From Sphingobacteriales bacterium (GTDB taxonomy: Bacteria; Bacteroidota; Bacteroidia; Chitinophagales; Chitinophagaceae), in NCBI GenBank assembly GCA_003963365.1, contig RXJG01000003.1:3543-67542 (forward strand): DNA of 64,000 nt, given 5' to 3'. The position numbers and the translations under genes are program-made. Positions 24,183-31,407 of this stretch are shown one piece after another; within the stretch, counting starts at the first letter, position 1, and the number at the start of each line of letters is the position of its first letter. The notes under the pieces were generated by a model that was given only the letters and a program-made list of their open reading frames with translations, was not told the origin of the DNA and ran no database searches.

Positions 24183-26846
24183 TTAAGGTATTGCTGCTTC
24201 ACTTGTTGCCGTAAGTGATTTTTCGTTTTCAACAGCTGAAATATTTTGTATTAGTTCAGCTACAACCCCTGTCCAGCCTGTTTGATGTGAGGCGCCAACA
24301 CCTCTTGCAGTATCGCCATGGAAATATTCATAAAATAACACAAGGTCTTTAAAATGTTCATCCCGGTAAACCGCATAATGATCATTAACTGGCCGGTTAC
24401 CATTTTCATCTGTAGTGAAAATAGAAATTAAGCGTTTGGAAATTTCATCGCTTACCTGGCGAAGGGTTAGTTTATTACCGCTTCCGGTAGGAAACTCCAC
24501 TATACTATCGCCTTTATAATAATCATTATACTGCTGAAGCGATTTTACCAAAAGATAATTCATCGGCATCCATACCGGGCCACGCCAGTTGCTGTTACCT
24601 CCAAAGAGAGCACTCGTTGCTTCACCGGGCTGATAATCCAATCCGAAATATTCACCATTGATATTTACAGTGTAACCATGTTCATGAATTTTTGAAATAG
24701 AACGGATACCTCCTTTACTTAAAAATTCATTTTCGTCCAGCAGGGCTTTTAATAATTTTTCTAATCTTGGCCTGGGTACTAATGATAAAAGAATATCATC
24801 ATGCTCTTTCAATTCCTCAATTACTAAGTATTGATTGTTTTTCGCCCTGTATTTCTGAAACCATTTTAGGCGGTTATAAAAATCAGGAACCTTTGCCAGT
24901 AAATCTTTTTTCAAAACAAACACGGCAAACAAAGGAGAAAGTCCAACCAATGAACGAACCTTCACCGGAATGAACCTTCCATCGGGCATTGACAATACAT
25001 CATAAAAGAATCCATCTTCATCATCCCAGCTTCCCGTCCAGTTTTCACCAATATGGTTTAATGATTCAGCTATATAAACAAAATGTTCGAAGAATTTAGT
25101 GGTTACATCTTCATAGGCAGTATTGTATTGAGATATTTCCAGTGCCATCTCCAGCATATTTAAACAATACATCGCCATCCAGCTGGTACCATCCGCCTGT
25201 TCCAGCACCCCACCTCCGGGAATCACATTACTTCTGTCAAACACACCAATATTATCCAAGCCTAAAAATCCACCTTCAAATACATTATTGCCTTTACTAT
25301 CTTTTCTGTTAACCCACCAGGTGAAATTGATCAGCAACTTTTGAAAAACTCTTTCTAAAAATTGAACATCTGCCTTACCTGTTCTGGCTTTATCAATTTT
25401 ATATACCTGCAAACAACTCCACGCATGCACCGGGGGGGTCACATCACTAAAAGCCCATTCATATGCAGGCAACTGACCATTAGGACGCATATACCATTCC
25501 CTTAAAAACAAAATCAACTGGCTCTTGGCAAAATCTGCATCCACCATACTCAGCGGCACACAATGAAAAGCCAAATCCCAGGCAGCATACCATGGATACT
25601 CCCATTTATCGGGCATAGAAATAATATCTTCATTATTGAGTGTATGCCATTCATGATTACGGCCAGATTTTCTTGCTTCCGGCGGCGCAGGTTGTCCCGG
25701 GTCACCATTTAGCCAGCGGGGAATATCAATATTATAATATTGCTTATTCCACAACATTCCGCCAAATGCCTGCCGTTGTATATTAAATAGCTCTTTATCT
25801 TTTGTGGCAGTAATATCAGCGTAGAACTCATCCGCTTCTTTAATCCTGTTTTCAAATACTTCATCAAATGAAATATCAAAAGGAGATTTATCGATATAAT
25901 GTTTGCTTAAACGCAGTTTGATAGTTACCGATGAGTTGCCATTGATATTGAATTCATACATTGGGGCAAACTTACTTCCTTCCTTATTTTCCTCTAACCA
26001 GTCAAACCGTTGTTGTTGTATAGCCGTATGAAACGCATCTTTTACATAAGGTGACGGATTAATTTGTCCATACAGTTTTTCTGTATTGGTTTCGTTTTCC
26101 GTCATGAGTGTACGAGCAGGCTTTTCAAAGTAGAAATGATAATCACCTTCCCAGTAATGGTCAGCTTTTGCATAACCATAACCATCTCCTCCATCTTTTA
26201 GAAAGATTTTTGGTTTCTGATGCATCAATCCAAAACTCCAGAGGTTACGCAACCATAAAGTTGGCAATACAGCTACATAAGCCAGTTCATTACCACGATT
26301 ATGAATTGTAATGCGGATTAAAATATCTTCCGTATCATTCTTGGCATACTCAGTAAATACATCAAAGTATTTGTTATCGTTAAACACACCGGTATCCAGC
26401 AGCTCATATTCTTTTTCAAACCGGTTACGGCTTCGATTGGTGTTTACCAAATCTGCATAAGGAAATTCTGCCTGTGGATATTTGTACAGGTGCTTCATGT
26501 ATGAATGCGTAGGTGTACTGTCCAAATAATAATACAGTTCCTTTACATCTTCACCATGATTGCCTTCTTTGCCCGTCAATCCAAATAATCTTTCCTTTAT
26601 GATTGGGTCTTTGCCATTCCACAATGCCAGGGCAAAACAAATATGCTGCTGGTCATCGCTGATGCCGGCAATGCCATCTTCACCCCAGCGATACACACGG
26701 CTGCGGGCATGGTCATGCGGGAAGTAGTCCCATGCTTCCCCTTTTTCACTGTAATCTTCTCTAACGGTAGCCCACTGCCGTTCACTCAGGTAAGGTCCCC
26801 AGTGTTTCCATCTGCTGTCTGTCAATCTTTTTTGTTCTGCGTTCAT
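24183..26846 (-). CDS. GH63/MGH1-like alpha-glucosidase
   Basis: This 887-residue cytoplasmic-looking protein begins TDSRWKHWGPYLSERQWATVREDYS, typical of the bacterial MGH1/GH63 group. The (alpha/alpha)6 barrel contains PWYAAWDLAFHCVPLSMVD, GFLGLDNIGVFDRS, GGVLEQADGTSWMAMY and NSNWRGPVWMPMNY; the last holds conserved catalytic-region residues. Characterised relatives act on short alpha-glucosides, mannosylglycerate or glucosylglycerate; the substrate here is not readable from sequence. Its position between a glucose dehydrogenase and a glycogen debranching enzyme points to alpha-glucan turnover (inference). Confidence 0.85.
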   Translation of the reverse strand: MNAEQKRLTDSRWKHWGPYLSERQWATVREDYSEKGEAWDYFPHDHARSRVYRWGEDGIAGISDDQQHICFALALWNGKDPIIKERLFGLTGKEGNHGEDVKELYYYLDSTPTHSYMKHLYKYPQAEFPYADLVNTNRSRNRFEKEYELLDTGVFNDNKYFDVFTEYAKNDTEDILIRITIHNRGNELAYVAVLPTLWLRNLWSFGLMHQKPKIFLKDGGDGYGYAKADHYWEGDYHFYFEKPARTLMTENETNTEKLYGQINPSPYVKDAFHTAIQQQRFDWLEENKEGSKFAPMYEFNINGNSSVTIKLRLSKHYIDKSPFDISFDEVFENRIKEADEFYADITATKDKELFNIQRQAFGGMLWNKQYYNIDIPRWLNGDPGQPAPPEARKSGRNHEWHTLNNEDIISMPDKWEYPWYAAWDLAFHCVPLSMVDADFAKSQLILFLREWYMRPNGQLPAYEWAFSDVTPPVHAWSCLQVYKIDKARTGKADVQFLERVFQKLLINFTWWVNRKDSKGNNVFEGGFLGLDNIGVFDRSNVIPGGGVLEQADGTSWMAMYCLNMLEMALEISQYNTAYEDVTTKFFEHFVYIAESLNHIGENWTGSWDDEDGFFYDVLSMPDGRFIPVKVRSLVGLSPLFAVFVLKKDLLAKVPDFYNRLKWFQKYRAKNNQYLVIEELKEHDDILLSLVPRPRLEKLLKALLDENEFLSKGGIRSISKIHEHGYTVNINGEYFGLDYQPGEATSALFGGNSNWRGPVWMPMNYLLVKSLQQYNDYYKGDSIVEFPTGSGNKLTLRQVSDEISKRLISIFTTDENGNRPVNDHYAVYRDEHFKDLVLFYEYFHGDTARGVGASHQTGWTGVVAELIQNISAVENEKSLTATSEAAIP

Positions 26847-26860
26847 GAATCATTAAATTA

Positions 26861-26947
26861 GAAATGTTAAATAAGGAATAAGGAATGAGAAGCTGTGACT
26901 TCCACTTTTTCATTTCTTATTTTCCTGTTTCTTATTCCTCATTTATC
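26861..26947. repeat. Word-built intergenic inverted repeat C
   Basis: The left arm repeats AATAAGGAAT and AAGGAATGAGAA. The right arm carries TTCTTATTTTCC, TTTCTTATTCCTCATTT and similar complements. The apex holds an inner GAAG/CTTC hairpin. It fills the 101-bp gap between the SDR and GH63-like genes. Confidence 0.7.
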
Positions 26948-27757
26948 TTAGCCATTATCTTCAAATCCGGGATACAATGTCATTCCTCCATCTACAAACA
27001 AAGTAGTTCCGTTGATATAATCTGCATCATCACTGGCCAGGAACACGGCGGCTTTAGCAACATCCTCTACTTGCCCTATGCGTTTTTCAGGAATGAGTTT
27101 TAATAATTGCTGTAAATGTTCTGCAGTATCCCACGCATCTTTATTAATGGGTGTAGCAATAGCACCCGGTGCAATAGAGTTGATACGGATCCTGTGCGGT
27201 GCATATTCCTGTGCAATGGTTTTCATCATCAGCATTACACCACCTTTACTGGCTGCATAGTTAGCATGACCCGCCCATGGAATTACTTCATGCACACTGC
27301 TCATGCAAATAATTTTACCGGCAGCTTTAGAAACACCATCCACTCCTTTTTTCATAAATATGCGAATGGCTTCTCTTGCACATAGGAACTGACCAGTTAA
27401 ATTTACTCCTATCACAAAGTTCCACTGATCCAGTGTCATCTCTGTAAACTTTGCATCTTTTTGCAAGCCTGCATTATTTACCAGAATATCTACACGACCA
27501 AACTGGTCTTCAGCAAATTTGAACATAGCAATCACCTCGTCTTCTTTACTTACATCACATTTATAGGCAACTGCTTTATTTCCTTCAGCAATTATATCAG
27601 CCGCCACCTGTTCCGCCATTGCCTGCGCCTGTGGTACGGGATAATTAACTATGACAGCGGCTCCTGCTCTTGCCATTTCTTTGGCACAGCCAGCACCGAT
27701 ACCGCTGCTGCTGCCGGTGATGATCGCCACTTGTCCTTCTAATTTTCTTTTTTCCAT
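26948..27757 (-). CDS. SDR-family glucose 1-dehydrogenase-like oxidoreductase
   Basis: This 269-residue classical short-chain dehydrogenase has the cofactor motif TGSSSGIGAGCAKE, NNAG at about residue 95, catalytic Ser in ICMSSVHE, and the YAASKGG Tyr/Lys pair. PAPGAIATP-like IAPGAIATPINKD follows. The overall sequence is like bacterial glucose 1-dehydrogenases, though SDR substrates are hard to predict. It heads the series leading to the glucosidase and debranching genes, so oxidation of released glucose is a reasonable guess. Confidence 0.85.
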   Translation of the reverse strand: MEKRKLEGQVAIITGSSSGIGAGCAKEMARAGAAVIVNYPVPQAQAMAEQVAADIIAEGNKAVAYKCDVSKEDEVIAMFKFAEDQFGRVDILVNNAGLQKDAKFTEMTLDQWNFVIGVNLTGQFLCAREAIRIFMKKGVDGVSKAAGKIICMSSVHEVIPWAGHANYAASKGGVMLMMKTIAQEYAPHRIRINSIAPGAIATPINKDAWDTAEHLQQLLKLIPEKRIGQVEDVAKAAVFLASDDADYINGTTLFVDGGMTLYPGFEDNG

Positions 27758-27945
27758 TGTTATTTATTTAATAGATATGATTGAATATCTGTGATTGCTT
27801 TTTAAATTGCTGTAAATTATTTTTAATTAAAGTTATTTCTAAATCGGAAAGGTTGATGTACTTTAAAATATAGTGCTGCTGCTGGCATTGGTAAATTTAT
27901 TTGCTGTTGGTTCAATAAACGGTTAATCATTGGTTATTTTAAGGT

Positions 27946-28239
27946 TTAATAAAAAAACTGATTACTGAATGGTGGAGCATTAATCTCTATGCGTTTCCTG
28001 TTATAAAAGAGAAAGCCTGTATTTCTTAACTCATTGAGAAGTGTAGTTACGCTCTGGAGGGAAATAGATATAATGCCCGCAATATCATTATATGTTAAAT
28101 AATTATTCAAAACAATTTTATCATCCTTCACACTGCCCTCCCATCTTGCCCGGTCTTTAAAAGAACTTAATAAACATCCTTTGGCATCTTTAAATACAAG
28201 GTTACCATGTCGGCTGCTTGACGAAGCCGCTACCGCCAT
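27946..28239 (-). pseudogene. C-terminal DNA-binding fragment of a CRP/FNR-family regulator
   Basis: The 97-residue frame contains only the winged-helix half of a CRP-type protein: LTYNDIAGIISISLQSVTTLLNEL is the HTH and GFLFYNRKRIEIN the wing. The cyclic-nucleotide-binding half is absent; an in-frame TAA lies at 28246-28248, only two codons before the first Met. The first 30 residues do not resemble a domain. It is probably a truncated regulator, but a small stand-alone DNA-binding protein cannot be excluded. It lies between the SDR gene and the symporter. Confidence 0.55.
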
Positions 28240-28300
28240 CAGTTTTTACAGTTTTCTTTAACAGCGTAATTAATCCTGTCAAGCACAGTATTTATTAATA

Positions 28301-28335
28301 AAAAAAGCTTCGCATTCAGTGTACGAAGCTTTTTA
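28301..28335 (-). terminator. Terminator of the sugar symporter gene
   Basis: AAAAAGCTTCG (302-312 of this kilobase) and CGAAGCTTTTT (324-334) form an 11-bp perfect stem with A/T-runs on both sides, so it could work in both directions. It is 20 bp downstream of the symporter stop. Confidence 0.85.
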
Positions 28336-28355
28336 TTAATTTCTTAAAAATTTTA

Positions 28356-30035
28356 TTACCAATACGCCGTATAAAGTGCCACTAATAATCCGATTATTAT
28401 TAAAGCCCCAATAGCAAACCCTGTTGAAGTCTTAAACATGGCGGGGTCAATTTCCAAACCATGTGGCTTAACACCTTTGCGGTTTTCTGTTTTACTGATG
28501 ATATACATGCCAATCACACATAGAATAAATACTATTCCCATCCTGTCAAGGAATGGTATTTCATAAACTCCATTCGCATTTACAACAGAAAAACCCACGG
28601 CATGCAACGGCTCCAGGCTGATTAAATCAGGCAGGAATTTAAGAATAACAGAGAAAATAAACCCGCCAATAGTAGCAAACAATGCTGCGTTAGAGGTAGT
28701 TTTTTTCCAAAAGAATCCAAGCAGGAACATGGCAAAAATGCCCGGTGAAACAAACCCGGTATATTCCTGTATATACTGAAAACCCTGTTTACCTTCGCCC
28801 ATTAATGTGTTACCCAATCCAAGTGTGAGTATCACTCCAACAATGGTTGATAGAATAATGGCAACTTTACCTGTGTACACCAATTGCTTTTCTGTAGCAT
28901 CCTTATTAAAAACTTTTTTATAAATGTCGAGTGTAAAAATTGTACTGATGCTGTTTACTTTTGCCGCCAGGGATGAAATTACAGTAGCCGCAAATGCAGC
29001 CACCGTTACACCCTTAACTCCTGCCGGCAGTAATTTTAATAAAGCCGGGTAGGCTTTATTACTGTCGGCCACAATTTGCCCCTCTTTAGAAATATTGATA
29101 AGTGATGTATCAATCAGGTTGTGCCGGTACATATAAAAGATGGCAATGCCCGGAATCACAATAATCAATGGCATCAGCATTTTTAAAAATGCAGCAAATA
29201 AAATTCCCTGCCGGGCTACCGGCAAACTGGCACCTAATGCCCTTTGTGTTATGTACTGGTTACACCCCCAGTAATTAAGATTCGCTATCCACATACCGCC
29301 AATCAATACACTGATGCCCGGTAAATCAATATAATGAGGGTTATCTTTTTTAAAGATCATATGAAAATGATCAGACACTTCAGATTGCAATACAGAAAAA
29401 CCTTTTGAAATGCCATCATTACCTCCAATTATGGTAAGGGATATATATAAAGCAATAAAACCACTCAGTACCAGAAAGAATACCTGTATGGCAGAAGTGT
29501 ATCCTACCACTTTCATTCCCCCTAATGCAATAAAAACGGAAAAGACCGCCAGTAATAAAACACATAATAAAAAACTCCAGCCGCTGATGCCGGCTATAGC
29601 CACCGCACCTAAATACAAAATAGAAAGCAGGTTCACCACCACATACAGTAACAACCAGAATACCGCCATAATCATTGCCACCTTACTGTTATACCGCTCA
29701 TGCAGGAACTGTGGCATGGTAAAAATTTTATTCTTCAGGTAAACTGGCATAAAGAATACCGCCACAATAATAAGCGTTAATGCTGCCATCCATTCGTAAG
29801 AAGAAATAGCCAGCCCCAGCTGAAAACCCGAGCCGCTCATGCCCGTCATCTGTTCGGCAGAAATATTAGAGGCAATTAAAGAGGCGCCAATAGCCCACCA
29901 TGTTAAGGAACCTTTCGCCAGGAAAAAATCAGCAGAGCTTGCTTCGGCTTCCTTTTTTCGCTTGTAAATCCAGTAGCCATAAATGGACACCAATACAAAA
30001 TAAACCAGGACGATAATCCAATCGAGTTGCAGCAT
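28356..30035 (-). CDS. Sodium/sugar symporter (SSS family)
   Basis: This 559-residue inner-membrane protein has about 14 hydrophobic helices and SSS-family segments: WWAIGASLIASNISAEQMTGMSGSGF near the N-terminus, LGGMKVVGYTSAIQVF, WGCNQYITQRALGA and AKVNSISTIFTLDIYK. It most resembles SglT-type Na+/glucose or galactose transporters. Uptake of glucose or a related sugar next to the glucan genes is inferred from family and context. Monocistronic: its own terminator follows and no co-directional gene lies within 900 bp upstream. Confidence 0.9.
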   Translation of the reverse strand: MLQLDWIIVLVYFVLVSIYGYWIYKRKKEAEASSADFFLAKGSLTWWAIGASLIASNISAEQMTGMSGSGFQLGLAISSYEWMAALTLIIVAVFFMPVYLKNKIFTMPQFLHERYNSKVAMIMAVFWLLLYVVVNLLSILYLGAVAIAGISGWSFLLCVLLLAVFSVFIALGGMKVVGYTSAIQVFFLVLSGFIALYISLTIIGGNDGISKGFSVLQSEVSDHFHMIFKKDNPHYIDLPGISVLIGGMWIANLNYWGCNQYITQRALGASLPVARQGILFAAFLKMLMPLIIVIPGIAIFYMYRHNLIDTSLINISKEGQIVADSNKAYPALLKLLPAGVKGVTVAAFAATVISSLAAKVNSISTIFTLDIYKKVFNKDATEKQLVYTGKVAIILSTIVGVILTLGLGNTLMGEGKQGFQYIQEYTGFVSPGIFAMFLLGFFWKKTTSNAALFATIGGFIFSVILKFLPDLISLEPLHAVGFSVVNANGVYEIPFLDRMGIVFILCVIGMYIISKTENRKGVKPHGLEIDPAMFKTSTGFAIGALIIIGLLVALYTAYW

Positions 30036-30201
30036 AGCAGTTAAATTTCGGTTGTTGTTTACAAAATAAGTTTCTCTTTATAACAGCCGCACATCATCAG
30101 TCTGTAATATACTTTAAATATGTTTGTTTTACTTTAAGGAAATAAGAGAAATTTTATACTTGCTGAAAGTGTGATTTTTTTCACCGGGTTTTAAATAAAA
30201 G

Positions 30202-30631
30202 TGCCCGGGAATCTCTGGCTAATTGGTACAGTGGTAAAACAGCAATTTATAATTCCAAAGAATGAGAGCAGAAATAATTAGTTTATTATTACCTCTAAAA
30301 TTAATCAAATCAATTGCAGGTTTTTCATGTTGTAACCATAGCTGGTATTTTTGACGCCTATTTTTACTGCATATGAAAAGTTTGTGCATGATCGTTTATA
30401 TTAATTCGAAGCAACATAAAAATAAATATTCATAAGTCATATAAAGTTTAAAAGCCCACAGATATTATAATCAGTGAGCTTTAATTTTTTAAGTGTAGCG
30501 GGGGAATATAGAATTACCTAACCAATTTCTGACAGATTTCATAGTTTATATGGATACATTTTAGTTTTCAAGCCCATTAATTAAAATTTTCAGAACATTT
30601 GTGAGAAAAGTTAAAATCCAGTCCCGGGCAC
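30202..30631 (+). ncRNA. Candidate structured RNA with tRNA-like closing helix
   Basis: GTGCCCGGGA near the 5' end is the perfect complement of TCCCGGGCAC at the 3' end, 430 bp away, and a terminator follows at once. The last bases read GTTAAAATCC then CCCGGGCACA, one base from a tRNA T-loop plus acceptor strand. The 5' side has TAATTGGTA, like a D-loop. The T-stem does not pair and no tmRNA tag is visible, so this is a candidate only. Confidence 0.3.
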
Positions 30632-30661
30632 AAAAAGCTTCCACGATCGGAGGCTTTTTTC
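30632..30661 (+). terminator. Terminator-like hairpin after the closed 430-bp element
   Basis: AAAAAGCTTCC and GGAGGCTTTTTT pair around ACGATC, with one bulge, and a T-run follows on the plus strand. No plus-strand CDS lies upstream within 8 kb, so its transcript would be noncoding. Confidence 0.6.
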
Positions 30662-30730
30662 ATTTACAGACTTCTCTGCATCACATTTCGGATAAACCTT
30701 AAGAATTGTAATTGAATGCTGGTCATCCAT

Positions 30731-30803
30731 CGGCTGATGAATTCGATTACAGCCTGCCTGCCGAAGGCAGGTCCAGGGCACATAATAGGATTTGCTCCTA
30801 TTT
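30731..30803 (+). other. Second structured block with similar 3' end
   Basis: GGCTG/CAGCC (loop ATGAATTCGATTA), CCTGCC/GGCAGG and ATAGGA/TCCTAT form three successive hairpins. The last is followed by TTTTTGG. GTCCAGGGCACA just before the last hairpin differs by one base from GTCCCGGGCACA at 30621-30632, so the two blocks share a 3' end followed by a terminator-like hairpin. Confidence 0.35.
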
Positions 30804-30907
30804 TTGGTGAGCCAATTTCTTTTTAGAACATTTGGAATGCTTACATGTAGTAATTACTATTATAAACCGGAACGAAAAACATTTAAGCCACCTAGCACCG
30901 CCATTCA

Positions 30908-31386
30908 CTACTTAAAACCAGCTATGGATACACCTGACAGCTTTCCCTTACCGTCAGAATATCCTCCTGCATTCCAGGTCATGCTTGCAGTAGCACCGGT
31001 TTTCACATTTAATTTTTTACCAACTGTGTTTCTTTATCGCCACCGCTGGCATTTACACTCCCTTTAATGTCGCCACTTACAGTTACATCTTCAATGCCAT
31101 CTGTTCCAAAACCAACCTCTACGCCTACTACACCTTTTACACCTACCTGCATTGGGCCTTGTACACCTTTGAGAATATCAACATCCTTTTCAATTTTTAC
31201 TGTACCATTTACGAAACCTTTTTCATTGAAATTAAGATTAACACCAAGGTCTGCAATACCCACTTCACCGCCAAAAACTAAAACGCAACTACTCTTGCCA
31301 AAGCAACCCCCGGATGAGAGTTCGGGGGTTGCTTTGGCAATGAAGCGGCAGTAGTTCGATTTATTATAACTATTTACCGGTAACAG
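30908..31386 (-). pseudogene. Frameshifted C-terminal remnant of a glycine/valine-rich beta-repeat protein
   Basis: The minus frame from 31386 encodes GIADLGVNLNFNEKGFVNGT, DILKGVQGPMQVGVKGVVGV and DVTVSGDIKGSVNASGGDKE. It breaks in a run of six A (about 31011-31016). Adding one A continues the reading as KTGATASMTWNAGGYSDGKG and SGVSIAGFK to a TAG at 30908. There is no start codon at the 5' end, and the frame is interrupted by the hairpin at 31295-31340. It may be the lost tail of the TPR protein gene just upstream, or of a separate gene. Confidence 0.65.
31295..31340. repeat. 18-bp perfect inverted repeat, 10-nt loop
   Basis: TTGCCAAAGCAACCCCCG and its exact complement surround GATGAGAGTT. 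No U-run follows on either strand, so it is not a standard terminator. AACTAC/GTAGTT flank it as a looser outer pair. It sits within the reading frame of the remnant at 30908-31386. Confidence 0.85.
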
Positions 31387-31407
31387 TTATTCTGACAATA
31401 CTGAATT

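Larger units (their letters stand above)
30036..30907. other. 872-bp stretch without a supported gene
   Basis: The region is AT-rich and no supported CDS was found on either strand. It holds a perfect 10-bp inverted pair 30202-30211/30622-30631, two plus-oriented terminator-like hairpins (30632-30661 and 30780-30803), and a GC-rich hairpin pair at 30731-30765. A -7-like TATGTTTG lies at 30119-30126 on the plus strand without a matching -33 box. Confidence 0.6.

Noticed and set aside
30202-30631. Intact tRNA or standard tmRNA
   Set aside because: The T-stem does not pair, the anticodon arm is poor, no tag-peptide frame is visible and the distance between the ends is too large for a tRNA. Kept only as a candidate structured RNA.
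31009-31263. Intact 84-residue gene
   Set aside because: It would begin at a GTG in the middle of an open frame and end at a frameshift; the joined reading shows it is part of a longer remnant.
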